Shown: piece after piece, positions 23,738 through 33,245 of the stretch
Layout: each line of letters begins with the position of its first letter
Position numbering within the stretch: the first letter of the stretch is position 1
Origin: Methylotenera_A sp044222005
GTDB lineage: Bacteria; Pseudomonadota; Gammaproteobacteria; Burkholderiales; Methylophilaceae
DNA length: 64,000 bases
Assembly: GCA_044222005.1 (NCBI GenBank)
Contig: JBGANY010000005.1
Location: 1 to 64,000 of the forward strand
Direction: 5' to 3'
The notes under the pieces: generated by a model
Database searches by the model: none
What the model saw: only the letters and a program-made list of their open reading frames with translations
Told to the model about the DNA's origin: nothing
Translations under genes and position numbers: made by a program

Positions 23738-25165
23738 TTAACGGGGCAGTGTGGATGCGCCCATTAAATATTCATCGACAGCACGCGCCGCCTGGCGACC
23801 TTCGCGAATGGCCCAAACCACTAATGACTGCCCACGGCGCACATCACCTGCAGCAAATACTTTATCCTTGCTGGTTTTGTAGCAACCATCGCCATCGGTC
23901 GTTGCTTTAGCATTACCACGCTGGTCTTTTTCCACACCAAACGCCTCAAGCAGTTTTTGCACTGGCGAGACAAAGCCCATGGCCAGCAGTACCAAATCTG
24001 CCTTTATCGTGAACTCGGAACCCGGGATCTCACTCATTTTGCCGTCTTTCCATTCCACGCGCGCACCTTTTAATGCAGTCACTTTGCCGTTTTCGCCGAT
24101 AAGCTCTTTGGTGGTCACAGACCAGTCGCGATTGGCGCCTTCCTCGTGGCTGCTGGAAGTGCGCAGCTTGAGTGGCCAGTTCGGCCAAACCAGTTCTTTA
24201 TTTTCTTTTTCAGGGGGGCGCGGCATCAGTTCAAATTGCGTAACGCTTAAAGCGCCATGACGGTTTGACGTGCCTACGCAATCCGAGCCGGTATCGCCGC
24301 CGCCAATCACCACCACGTGCTTGTTGGTTGCTTTGACTTGATTAGGCACAGAGTCCCCCGCAACCACTTTATTTTGCGCCGGTAAAAAGTCCATCGCAAA
24401 CATCACGCCATCAAGCTCACGGCCTGGTACTGGCAAATCACGCGGCTGTTCTGCACCGCCCGCCAGAATAACTGCATCATACTGGTTAAGCAAATCATCC
24501 GCATGCACGTTTTGACCTACATGCTGATTCACCTTGAATTCAACGCCCTCGGCCTGCATCTGCTTGATACGGCGGTCAATGTGAAATTTCTCCATTTTGA
24601 AATCTGGAATGCCATAACGCAGCAAACCGCCGATACGGTCGTTTTTCTCAAGCACGGTCACACTATGGCCAGTCCGCGCGAGCTGCTGGGCGGCAGCCAA
24701 ACCAGCAGGACCAGAGCCCACAATCGCTACCTTTTTACCGGTTTTATTGGGATTGATTTGCGGGGTTACCCAGTCATTTTCCCAGGCTTTATCGATGATG
24801 GCATGCTCTATCGATTTAATGCCGACTGCATCGTTATTGATATTCAAAGTACAGGCTGCTTCGCAGGGTGCCGGACAGATGCGGCCCGTAAACTCCGGGA
24901 AGTTGTTGGTAGAGTGCAGCACATCGATCGCGCCGCGCCAATCCTGGCGGTACACCAAATCATTCCAGTCAGGAATGATGTTGTTAATCGGACAGCCCGT
25001 CGTACAAAACGGGATACCACAATCCATACAGCGCGCACCCTGCTGTTTGGCCTGTTCATCCGTCAAATGCAATACAAACTCTTTGTAGTTTTTAACACGC
25101 TCCTGAACTGGCAAATTTGCCTCAGAAAGACGTTCGAACTCCATGAAACCCGTTGCTTTACCCAT
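23738..25165 (-). CDS. gltD: Glutamate synthase small subunit GltD
   Basis: A 475-residue NADPH-dependent electron-entry subunit. The N terminus has the 4Fe-4S cysteines R-C-M-D-C-G-I-P-F-C-x3-C-P. An FAD-binding G-S-G-P-A-G-L-A-A follows near 150, then an NADPH-binding G-G-G-D-T-G-S-D near 285. Its ATG overlaps the gltB stop codon (TAATG), so translation is coupled. With GltB it forms the GOGAT complex of ammonium assimilation. Confidence 0.97.
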   Translation of the reverse strand: MGKATGFMEFERLSEANLPVQERVKNYKEFVLHLTDEQAKQQGARCMDCGIPFCTTGCPINNIIPDWNDLVYRQDWRGAIDVLHSTNNFPEFTGRICPAPCEAACTLNINNDAVGIKSIEHAIIDKAWENDWVTPQINPNKTGKKVAIVGSGPAGLAAAQQLARTGHSVTVLEKNDRIGGLLRYGIPDFKMEKFHIDRRIKQMQAEGVEFKVNQHVGQNVHADDLLNQYDAVILAGGAEQPRDLPVPGRELDGVMFAMDFLPAQNKVVAGDSVPNQVKATNKHVVVIGGGDTGSDCVGTSNRHGALSVTQFELMPRPPEKENKELVWPNWPLKLRTSSSHEEGANRDWSVTTKELIGENGKVTALKGARVEWKDGKMSEIPGSEFTIKADLVLLAMGFVSPVQKLLEAFGVEKDQRGNAKATTDGDGCYKTSKDKVFAAGDVRRGQSLVVWAIREGRQAARAVDEYLMGASTLPR

Positions 25166-28100
25166 TATGCAGCCACCAATACTTTATCTTCAGCAAGTTC
25201 AATCAATGCGCGTTTATATTCATTTGGCATTACCTTGACGAACTTGCTACGCGCATTGTCCCAATCAGCGAGAATGGCCCTGGCACGCTCACTATTAGTG
25301 TAATTGATATGTTTTTTAATTAGCGATAGCAACGTCACCTCATCAGGCTGATCAAGGTGATGCACTGCATCTGCCGCTATATGATCCATATGCAGCACTT
25401 TTTCCAATGACACCATATTCATATTGCAGCGTTTTGCAAACAGGCCATCCTCATCGTACACATAAGCTACGCCACCGCTCATGCCTGCTGCGAAGTTCTG
25501 CCCAGTGATGCCTAATACCACCACCGTGCCGCCTGTCATATATTCACAACCGTGGTTACCAACACCTTCTACCACCGCGCTGGCACCCGAATTACGCACG
25601 CAGAAACGCTCACCTGCCACGCCATTGAAATAGGCTTCACCCGTAGTTGCACCATACATCACGGTGTTACCGATGATAATGTTTTCATGCGGAACGCCTC
25701 TGAATGCGGCTGGTGGTTTGATAATAATGCGGCCGCCGCATAAGCCCTTGCCCACGTAATCATTACCCTCGCCGGTTAAATCAAACGTAATGCCTTTGGC
25801 TAAGAAAGCAGCGAAACTCTGGCCTGACGTACCGGCAAAATTCACATGAATTGTGTCATCCGCCAAGCCAGCGTTGCCATAACGCACCGCTACCTGATTG
25901 GAGAGCATGGTACCAACCGTGCGATTGGTATTGGTAATCGGCAAGTCAATCATCACTTTTTCGCGTTTCTCTAACGCAGGTCTTGCCAACTCAATGAGCT
26001 TGTTATCCAGTGCATTCACCAAACCGTGGTCTTGTATGTCATTATTTTTGCGTGAGACACTGGCCGGCATATCAGGCTGATGGAAAATTTTGCTGAAATC
26101 CAGGCCATGTATTTTCCAATGATCAATGCCGGCTTTCATATCCAGCAAATCACTGCGTCCGATCAAATCATCAAACCTAGCAATGCCTATGCTGGCCATC
26201 AGCTCGCGCACCTCTTCCGCAATGAAGAAGAAGAAATTCACCACATGCTCTGGCTGGCCTGTGAATTTTTTACGCAATACCGGGTCTTGCGTAGCGACGC
26301 CCACCGGGCAGGTATTGAGATGGCATTTACGCATCATGATGCAGCCCTCTACCACCAGCGGCGCCGTGGCGAAACCAAACTCATCTGCCCCGAGTAGCGC
26401 GCCAATCAATACGTCGCGGCCTGTTTTCATTTGGCCATCAACCTGCACAATCACGCGGCCACGTAGCTGATTCAGCACTAAAGTCTGCTGCGTTTCTGCC
26501 AGACCTAATTCCCATGGCGTGCCGGCATGCTTAATGGACGAAATAGGCGATGCGCCTGTACCGCCATCATGGCCTGCAATGACAATATGGTCGGATTTGG
26601 CTTTAGCCACACCTGCGGCTACAGTGCCCACCCCTGTCTCCGAAACCAGTTTCACTGAAATAGATGCTTTTGGATTAGCGTTTTTCAGGTCGTGAATCAG
26701 CTGCGCCAAATCCTCAATCGAATAAATATCATGGTGCGGTGGCGGCGAAATCAAGCCAACCCCCGGCACGCTGAAACGTAATTTGGCGATATACGGACTT
26801 ACCTTATGACCGGGCAACTGGCCTCCTTCACCAGGTTTTGCGCCCTGCGCCATTTTGATTTGAATTTGGTCAGCAGAAGCTAAATAATCTGCGGTCACTC
26901 CGAAGCGGCCTGAAGCCACCTGCTTGATGCGCGAGCGCATCGAATCGCCAGCTTTTAGCGCAATGTTCGTTTCAACCAGATCGCTGCCTATCACCGCCGC
27001 CATTGTGGTATCCATGGTCACAGGAATAAAGCGTTTAGCATCCTCGCCGCCTTCACCTGTATTGGATTTACCACCGATGCGGTTCATGGCGATGGCCAAG
27101 GTCGCGTGCGCTTCGGTTGAAATAGAACCTAATGACATTGCACCGGTAGCAAAGCGCTTCACGATATCTTTGGCAGGCTCTACCTGATCCAATGCAATCG
27201 GGGCGCCTGCCGGTTTAATCTCAAACAAACCGCGCAAAGTTTTATAATGGCGCGTCTGATCGTTAATCAGTTTGGCATACTCTTTGTAAGTATCAAATTT
27301 GTTGGTGCGCGTCGCATTTTGCAGCTTGGCGATTGTATCCGGCGTCCACATATGCGCTTCGCCGCGCACGCGGAAGGCATATTCACCAGCTGCATCCAGC
27401 TGAGTCACTAATACCGGATCATTGCCAAAAGCCAGATTATGCAAACGCAGGGTTTCTTCTGCCACTTCGTCCAGGCCAATGCCTTCAATCTGTGTAGCTG
27501 TGCCTGTAAAGTATTGATCTATAAACTTGCTATTTAAACCAATGGCTTCAAAAATCTGAGCGCCGCAATAAGATTGGTATGTGGAAATACCCATTTTGGA
27601 CATGACTTTGTACAAACCTTTACCGATGGCTTTAACGAAGTTTTTGCTAGCAACATAATGATCACTTGCCAGATGGCCAATCGTCTCGAATGCCAGCCAT
27701 GGGCAAACCGCCTCCGCCCCATAACCTGCCAGCAAGGCAAAGTGATGCACCTCTCGTGCCGAGCCTGTGTCTACCACCAGGCCCGTGCTGGTTCTTAACC
27801 CGGTTTTAACTAAAAACTCATGGGTTGCTGAACATGCCAGCAATGCTGGAATAGCGATACGGTTTTTCGAAATGGCCCTGTCTGACAGAATCAACACGTT
27901 GAAGCCGTCCTGCACCGCTTTTTCAGCAGCTTTGTTTAAATTGGCAATGGCACTCGCCATGCCTGCTTTGCCTTGCTGCGCATCGTAGGTAATATCCAGC
28001 ACCAGCGATTTGAACTGGCCTTTAGTTGAAGTGCCAATTTTTTTCAGCTGCTCTAATTCTGATAATGTTAAAACAGGCTGACTGGCCTCCAAGCGCAATG

Positions 28101-29805
28101 GCGGATTGGTTTCATCCACGCCTAGCAGATTAGGTTTAGGACCAATAAATGTCACCAGCGACATCACCAGCTCTTCACGAATCGGGTCAATCGGCGGGTT
28201 GGTCACTTGCGCAAATAGCTGTTTGAAATAGTTGTAAAGCAGTTTTGCCTTATTGGACAACACCGGCAAAGCCGCATCGTTGCCCATTGAGCCGGCGCCT
28301 TCTTCACCATTGGCGACCATCGGCTGCAGCACAAATTTAATATCTTCCTGGCTGTAACCAAATGCCTGCTGTGTATCCAGCAAACTTTCCGCCATTTCCA
28401 GCTGGGCATTTTCTTTTGGCAGATCGCCCAGGAAATAGCGTGATTGTTCAATCCAAGCTTTATAAGGCTTGGCAGCAGCCAACTCACTTTTTACTTCCGC
28501 ATCATCAATAATGCGGCCTTGCTGCGTATCTATCAGCAGCATTTTGCCAGGCTGCAAACGCCATTTTTTAACGATTTTTTCCTGCGGGAATGTCAGCACA
28601 CCCATTTCAGACGCCATCATTACCACATCGTCATCCGTCACTAAATAGCGGGCAGGGCGCAGACCATTGCGATCCAGCGTTGCACCAATCATATTGCCAT
28701 CGGTAAATGCAACAGCGGCGGGTCCATCCCACGGCTCCATCAGGGCGGCGTGATATTCGTAAAACGCGCGGCGCTCGTCATCCATCAGCGCATTGTTATT
28801 CCAGGCTTCCGGAATCAGCATCATCATGGCATGCGGCAAGCTGTAACCGCCCGCTACCAGCAATTCCAGACAATTATCAAAACAGGCAGAGTCCGATTGG
28901 CCTTCTGCAATCAGCGGCCAAAGCTTATCTAAATCTTCGCCAATAACCGCTGATTTCATGGTCTCATGACGCGCCGCCATCCAGTTCACGTTGCCTTGCA
29001 CGGTATTAATTTCACCGTTGTGCGCAATCATACGGAACGGATGTGCTAAATCCCACGCCGGGAAGGTGTTGGTAGAAAAACGCTGATGCACCAATGCAAG
29101 TGCTGAAACCATGCTTTCATCAGCCAGATCGCGGTAGTAAACGCCCACTTCATTAGCCAGCAACATGCCCTTGTAAACAATTGTTCTGCTAGAAAGCGAA
29201 GGCACGTAAAATGCAGCGTTATCTTTCAGGTTTAGCGCATTCACGGCATGTTCCACACGTTTGCGAATCACAAAACATTTGCGCTCGAAAGTGTTCTGGT
29301 TGGCCACGTTACTGCCAATAAACACCTGACGCATGCAAGGTTCTACATCGCGCGCAGCATCGGCAATATTGCTGTTATCCACTGGCACATCGCGCCAGCC
29401 AAGCAAAGTTTGATTTTCTTCTGAAATGATTTTGGCAGTCAACGCCTCACAGGCAGCACGGTTTTTGGCGTCCTGTGGCAAGAACAAGTTACCAACCGCG
29501 TATTTGCCGGCCTCTGGCAAGCTGATATTGAGCTTGGCTGCTTCACGGCGCATAAAGGCATCGGGCATTTGCATAAGCAGACCGGCACCATCACCCAGTT
29601 TTGGGTCATACCCCGTGGCACCGCGGTGCGTTAAATTAGTTAAAAGCGTTAACCCCTGCTGAACAATCTCGTGACTTTTTTTGCCTTTGATGTGTGCTAC
29701 AAAACCTACACCACAGGCATCTTTTTCGTTACGTTTGTTATATAAACCCTGATTTTCCGGGGTCTGTCCCTTAAATTCTTCAACTTGCGCGGCTGCCATA
29801 TTCAT
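25165..29805 (-). CDS. gltB: Glutamate synthase large subunit GltB
   Basis: A 1546-residue protein of standard length. The N-terminal nucleophile is the cysteine in K-D-A-C-G-V-G-F (residue 31), exposed by propeptide removal. The class II amidotransferase domain is followed by the FMN-binding synthase domain (G-E-G-G-E, G-G-x-G-x-S-P), the 3Fe-4S motif C-H-L-N-T-C-P-V-G, and the beta-helical C-terminal domain (G-x-x-G repeats). It transfers glutamine amide nitrogen to 2-oxoglutarate. It is first in the gltBD operon; the 29806-29970 gap upstream shows no clear regulator site. Confidence 0.98.
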   Translation of the reverse strand: MNMAAAQVEEFKGQTPENQGLYNKRNEKDACGVGFVAHIKGKKSHEIVQQGLTLLTNLTHRGATGYDPKLGDGAGLLMQMPDAFMRREAAKLNISLPEAGKYAVGNLFLPQDAKNRAACEALTAKIISEENQTLLGWRDVPVDNSNIADAARDVEPCMRQVFIGSNVANQNTFERKCFVIRKRVEHAVNALNLKDNAAFYVPSLSSRTIVYKGMLLANEVGVYYRDLADESMVSALALVHQRFSTNTFPAWDLAHPFRMIAHNGEINTVQGNVNWMAARHETMKSAVIGEDLDKLWPLIAEGQSDSACFDNCLELLVAGGYSLPHAMMMLIPEAWNNNALMDDERRAFYEYHAALMEPWDGPAAVAFTDGNMIGATLDRNGLRPARYLVTDDDVVMMASEMGVLTFPQEKIVKKWRLQPGKMLLIDTQQGRIIDDAEVKSELAAAKPYKAWIEQSRYFLGDLPKENAQLEMAESLLDTQQAFGYSQEDIKFVLQPMVANGEEGAGSMGNDAALPVLSNKAKLLYNYFKQLFAQVTNPPIDPIREELVMSLVTFIGPKPNLLGVDETNPPLRLEASQPVLTLSELEQLKKIGTSTKGQFKSLVLDITYDAQQGKAGMASAIANLNKAAEKAVQDGFNVLILSDRAISKNRIAIPALLACSATHEFLVKTGLRTSTGLVVDTGSAREVHHFALLAGYGAEAVCPWLAFETIGHLASDHYVASKNFVKAIGKGLYKVMSKMGISTYQSYCGAQIFEAIGLNSKFIDQYFTGTATQIEGIGLDEVAEETLRLHNLAFGNDPVLVTQLDAAGEYAFRVRGEAHMWTPDTIAKLQNATRTNKFDTYKEYAKLINDQTRHYKTLRGLFEIKPAGAPIALDQVEPAKDIVKRFATGAMSLGSISTEAHATLAIAMNRIGGKSNTGEGGEDAKRFIPVTMDTTMAAVIGSDLVETNIALKAGDSMRSRIKQVASGRFGVTADYLASADQIQIKMAQGAKPGEGGQLPGHKVSPYIAKLRFSVPGVGLISPPPHHDIYSIEDLAQLIHDLKNANPKASISVKLVSETGVGTVAAGVAKAKSDHIVIAGHDGGTGASPISSIKHAGTPWELGLAETQQTLVLNQLRGRVIVQVDGQMKTGRDVLIGALLGADEFGFATAPLVVEGCIMMRKCHLNTCPVGVATQDPVLRKKFTGQPEHVVNFFFFIAEEVRELMASIGIARFDDLIGRSDLLDMKAGIDHWKIHGLDFSKIFHQPDMPASVSRKNNDIQDHGLVNALDNKLIELARPALEKREKVMIDLPITNTNRTVGTMLSNQVAVRYGNAGLADDTIHVNFAGTSGQSFAAFLAKGITFDLTGEGNDYVGKGLCGGRIIIKPPAAFRGVPHENIIIGNTVMYGATTGEAYFNGVAGERFCVRNSGASAVVEGVGNHGCEYMTGGTVVVLGITGQNFAAGMSGGVAYVYDEDGLFAKRCNMNMVSLEKVLHMDHIAADAVHHLDQPDEVTLLSLIKKHINYTNSERARAILADWDNARSKFVKVMPNEYKRALIELAEDKVLVAA

Positions 29806-29970
29806 TGCCTAATAATTTTAATTCAAAACATTTAGCGGAACCTTCAATCTTACCGTTAAATCGTCGCAATTTCAATCATATAGCGCAGTTTACAAATACA
29901 ATTAGTAAAAATTTGTAGTATTTATTTAACAATCACTAGCAAATTGCCTAAAAATAACCCTCATTTTTTG

Positions 29971-30003
29971 TTGACTTCTCAAATGAGAATGATTATCATT
30001 TAC
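29971..30003 (+). promoter_or_regulatory. Sigma-70 promoter overlapped by a Fur box
   Basis: TTGACT, a 17-base spacer, and TATCAT form a strong promoter. The spacer and -10 are covered by AATGAGAATGATTATCATT, a good match to the Fur consensus. Iron-replete Fur should block the gene that follows. The predicted transcript start is near 30006, giving a 25-base leader. Confidence 0.8.
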
Positions 30004-30030
30004 TTACATTTGTTTTCTGTTAGGTCCAAT

Positions 30031-30270
30031 ATGCAAAATAGCCAAGCATGCGAAAAAACCGAGCTCGCTAATTCATGTGGCGTCCGGCTTATTTATTGCC
30101 AAGACTGTCAAGTGGTAGAACTTGAAATTGGTGCTATTTCCGTCAGGCTATGTCCAGAAGTGATTCAGCGCATCGCCAATATCATGATGAAAGCAAGCCT
30201 GCAACTAGATCATATCATGGCAAGCAATAGGGAATTGTCGCCCGAAACCAGGCCGCCAATGATTCATTAA
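30031..30270 (+). CDS. Fur-regulated small cysteine-containing protein
   Basis: A 79-residue soluble protein with five cysteines, two in a Y-C-Q-D-C motif (C23, C26). That motif is followed by a strand-like V-V-E-L-E-I-G-A-I-S-V-R-L and a C-terminal helix. I have an impression of similar small Fur-controlled proteins in other proteobacteria, but no named function. ATG 30031 follows the promoter and Fur box. Upstream in-frame starts would lie within or before the promoter and are rejected. It converges with hemL. A role in iron limitation (metal binding or regulation) is inferred from the operator only. Confidence 0.7.
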   Translation: MQNSQACEKTELANSCGVRLIYCQDCQVVELEIGAISVRLCPEVIQRIANIMMKASLQLDHIMASNRELSPETRPPMIH

Positions 30271-30277
30271 AGCACTT

Positions 30278-31576
30278 CTATAAACAGGCAAACGCTTTTT
30301 TCGCAGCTTCAATCGTAAACGCAATATCTTCATCTGTATGTGCGGCTGAAACAAACCCGGCTTCGAACGCAGACGGGCCAAGATAAACACCGCTATCCAG
30401 CATGCTGTGGAAAAACTTGTTAAAAGCATCCTTATCCGATTGCATCATCTCGGCAAAAGAAGCGGGGCAGGTCTGCATAAAATACAGCCCGAACATGCCG
30501 CCGACACTTTGTGCACTAAAGGTCACACCCGCGTCTTTGGCTACTTGCACCAAACCATCCATCAGTTTTTTGGTTTGTGCAGTGAGCTTCTCGTAAAAGC
30601 CTTTTTCCTGTATCAATCTGAGCGTGGTTAACCCCGCAGTCACCGCCACCGGGTTGCCTGACAGCGTGCCCGCCTGATAGACCGGCCCTAAAGGCGCGAG
30701 ACAGCTCATGATGTCCTTGCGTCCGCCAAACGCGCCCACCGGCAAGCCGCCGCCAATGACCTTGCCTAGTGTCGTCATGTCCGGCTTGATGTTATAGAGT
30801 GCCTGCGCGCCGCCCAAAGCCACGCGAAAACCTGTCATCACTTCATCAAAAATCAATACCGCGCCATGCTGGGTACAAAGCTCGCGCAATGTTGTTAAGA
30901 ATTCCTTATGCGGTACAATCAGGTTCATATTGCCGACCACCGGCTCGATAATCACGCAGGCAATCTGGTCGCCAATCTGGCTGAATAAATCCTGGAGCGA
31001 CTGTGTATTGTTGTATTCCAGCGTGAGCGTATCCGCCACTACTTCTGCTGGCACGCCCGCCGAACTGGGCACACCTTTTGAACTGGCATCGCTGAATGTC
31101 AGCAAACCCGAGCCCGCTTTCACCAACAGCGCATCGGAGTGGCCGTGGTAGCAGCCTTCAAACTTCACGATTTTATTGCGGCCAGTAAACCCGCGTGCCA
31201 CACGAATAGCACTCATGGTAGCCTCTGTACCGCTACTGACCAACCGCACTTGCTCCATGCTTGGTACAAGCTTGTTGATCACTTCCGCCATCTCATACTC
31301 TAAGCCGGTCGGCGCGCCAAACGACAAGCTATTGGCGGCGACCGCCTGCACGGCTGCGACAACTTCAGGGTGCGCGTGGCCAACAATCATCGGTCCCCAA
31401 GAATTGATGTAATCAATATATTCTTTGCCATCGGCATCCCACAATTTGGATCCCAAGCCCTTTTTGAAGAAAATTGGCGTGCCGCCTACGCTGCGGAACG
31501 CACGCACCGGCGAATTGACGCCGCCCGGAATAAGTTGCTGGGATTTTTCAAACAGGATTTGGTTTTGTGAAGTCAT
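30278..31576 (-). CDS. hemL: Glutamate-1-semialdehyde 2,1-aminomutase HemL
   Basis: PLP enzyme making 5-aminolevulinate, the tetrapyrrole precursor. The start at 31576 gives 432 residues and the family N terminus S-Q-x-L-F-E-K-S-Q-x-L-I-P-G-G-V-N-S-P-V-R-A-F. Also seen are D-E-V-M-T-G-F-R and the PLP lysine in T-T-L-G-K-V-I-G-G-G. It is 13 bases downstream of thiE in the same direction. The longer upstream frame belongs to thiE coding sequence. Confidence 0.97.
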   Translation of the reverse strand: MTSQNQILFEKSQQLIPGGVNSPVRAFRSVGGTPIFFKKGLGSKLWDADGKEYIDYINSWGPMIVGHAHPEVVAAVQAVAANSLSFGAPTGLEYEMAEVINKLVPSMEQVRLVSSGTEATMSAIRVARGFTGRNKIVKFEGCYHGHSDALLVKAGSGLLTFSDASSKGVPSSAGVPAEVVADTLTLEYNNTQSLQDLFSQIGDQIACVIIEPVVGNMNLIVPHKEFLTTLRELCTQHGAVLIFDEVMTGFRVALGGAQALYNIKPDMTTLGKVIGGGLPVGAFGGRKDIMSCLAPLGPVYQAGTLSGNPVAVTAGLTTLRLIQEKGFYEKLTAQTKKLMDGLVQVAKDAGVTFSAQSVGGMFGLYFMQTCPASFAEMMQSDKDAFNKFFHSMLDSGVYLGPSAFEAGFVSAAHTDEDIAFTIEAAKKAFACL

Positions 31577-31589
31577 GATGTTGGCTGAA

Positions 31590-32243
31590 TTAAATAGATG
31601 TTGTTTTGAATAAATGTGTAAATTGCTGACTGGTTTGCATAACATCGTTTGCGTTAAACAGCGCACCCACCACCGCAACGGCATCGGCACCCGCTTGTAA
31701 TACACTTGAGGCGTTTTCCAGCGTGATACCGCCAATCGCCACCAGCGGAATCGATATTTTCTGCCTCACCTGTGCAAATAAATCCAGCGACGCATTCACC
31801 GCATCCGGCTTGGTAGACGAGCTGAAGCACGCCCCAAACGCCACGTAGCTGGCGCCGGCTTGCTGTGCTTTTATGGCTAACTCAGGTTGATTGTAGCAAG
31901 ATGCGCCAATGATTTTATCGGCGCCGAGCAAACGTCTGGCTGCGCCCACATCACAATCGGTCATGCCCAAATGCAAACCGTCTGCATCAATTTGCGCGCA
32001 TAAATCCAGGTGATCATTAATCACCATGGGCACATGATAACTGCGGCATAACGCCAACAGCGCGCTGGCCTGCCTGAGACGCAACGTGGCATTGGCCGCC
32101 TTGTTACGGTATTGCACCAACGAAACACCACCCTGCAGAGCGGCCTCTACTTTTCTGCACAGCAAGCCAGTGATCAGCTCGTCTGGCGTAATAGCGTATA
32201 AGCCGCTAATGCTGAATGGATGGGACTTTGTCATCTTGTTCAT
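31590..32243 (-). CDS. thiE: Thiamine-phosphate synthase ThiE
   Basis: Joins HMP-PP and thiazole phosphate. It is a TIM barrel of about 217 residues with L-V-Q-Y-R-N-K, N-D-H-L-D-L-C, G-L-H-L-G, G-A-S-C-Y-N and the phosphate loop A-I-G-G-I-T. Possible starts at 32243 and 32234 both overlap the end of thiD by about 30-38 bases, so translation is probably coupled. It belongs to the thiD-thiE-hemL run. Confidence 0.93.
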   Translation of the reverse strand: MNKMTKSHPFSISGLYAITPDELITGLLCRKVEAALQGGVSLVQYRNKAANATLRLRQASALLALCRSYHVPMVINDHLDLCAQIDADGLHLGMTDCDVGAARRLLGADKIIGASCYNQPELAIKAQQAGASYVAFGACFSSSTKPDAVNASLDLFAQVRQKISIPLVAIGGITLENASSVLQAGADAVAVVGALFNANDVMQTSQQFTHLFKTTSI

Positions 32244-33078
32244 CAACGTCGCTATCGTCACGCGCCCAAAAAAAGCGGTCGGGTATAAACTGCCCCATGC
32301 CCGGCCTAAAGGCATTTTTAAGCGTTTGCCAAGTATATTCCTGCGCTTCCTGAATCGCTTCTTCCATACTTAAACCATGCGCCAAGCAAGCGGCAATCGC
32401 GCTGGTGAGTGTGCAGCCGGAGCCATGATAACTACCGGCCAGCCGTTCCCAATGGTAAGATTTAATGAGGCCACTGACACCCGAAGGGTGCGCGCCATAG
32501 AGTGAATTCACGACATCTGTTGAGCGCTCGTGTGTACCGGTTATCAACACGTATTCTGCCCCCATGCCCAGCAAACGCATGGCCGCTTCATCCAGCGAGG
32601 TGTGCTGAATCTCTTCACTCTCATCATAAAACGCCAGGCGGCGTGCTTCCAGGCTATTGGGCGTAATCAGTGTGGCTTGCGGAAACAGCAAATCGCACAT
32701 GGCGGCTTGCATTTCCTCGTTAGCCAGTTCGTCTCCGCGGCCCGAGGTTAAAATCGGATCTATCAGCAAGGGCACATCCGGGTAATCAGCCATAATTTCA
32801 GCAATGACGGCCACGTTTTCTATGCTGCCCAGCAGCCCAAGTTTAAATGCTGAAACCTGCACATCTTCTAGAATCGTGCGCGCCTGCTCATTCACCCAAT
32901 CGGCATCAAGCGCCATCACGCTCTCGACTCCCACCGTATCTTGCACGGTAACACCTGTCACCACAGAAAGCGGGTGGCAGCCAATGCTGGCCAATGCCAG
33001 AATATCGGCCTGCAAACCTGCGCCGCCGCTAGGGTCAGTGGCAGCAAAGGTGAGTACGGTTGGCGGTGTTGGTGTCAT
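32206..33078 (-). CDS. thiD: HMP kinase / HMP-phosphate kinase ThiD
   Basis: Phosphorylates hydroxymethylpyrimidine twice. It is a 290-residue ribokinase-like protein with D-P-S-G-G-A-G-L-Q-A-D near residue 16, I-D-P-I-L-T-S-G-R-G, and the anion-hole motif H-G-S-G-C-T-L near 217. The tail is acidic. It is the first thiamine gene of the thiD-thiE-hemL run, just downstream of a tRNA. No TPP riboswitch is seen before it. Confidence 0.95.
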   Translation of the reverse strand: MTPTPPTVLTFAATDPSGGAGLQADILALASIGCHPLSVVTGVTVQDTVGVESVMALDADWVNEQARTILEDVQVSAFKLGLLGSIENVAVIAEIMADYPDVPLLIDPILTSGRGDELANEEMQAAMCDLLFPQATLITPNSLEARRLAFYDESEEIQHTSLDEAAMRLLGMGAEYVLITGTHERSTDVVNSLYGAHPSGVSGLIKSYHWERLAGSYHGSGCTLTSAIAACLAHGLSMEEAIQEAQEYTWQTLKNAFRPGMGQFIPDRFFWARDDSDVDEQDDKVPSIQH

Positions 33079-33090
33079 AAAAGTTCTCTT

Positions 33091-33164
33091 TGGAGCGGGA
33101 TACGGGAATCGAACCCGCGACTAAACTTTGGGAAAGTTTCGTGATGCCATTTCACCAATCCCGC
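33091..33164 (-). tRNA. tRNA-Gly (CCC)
   Basis: The minus strand folds as a cloverleaf: acceptor GCGGGAT/ATCCCGC, anticodon stem AAACT/AGTTT with loop TTCCCAA (anticodon CCC, glycine), T arm GCGGG-TTCGATT-CCCGT. The CCA end is encoded (preceded by T). It lies between priA and thiD. Confidence 0.97.
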
Positions 33165-33245
33165 AAATTGTTTATTTTAGCTAAAACGCTATTTTACTGT
33201 CTTTTTTGTTAGGCATGGCATGCATAGCAAAAACAATCTCGATAT

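Noticed and set aside
24503..25303. Long plus-strand frame opposite gltD/gltB
   Set aside because: The minus strand encodes unmistakable GltD and GltB with cofactor motifs; this is a shadow frame.
31577..31735. A longer start for hemL
   Set aside because: The extra frame lies inside thiE coding sequence and does not match the family; ATG 31576 gives the known N terminus.
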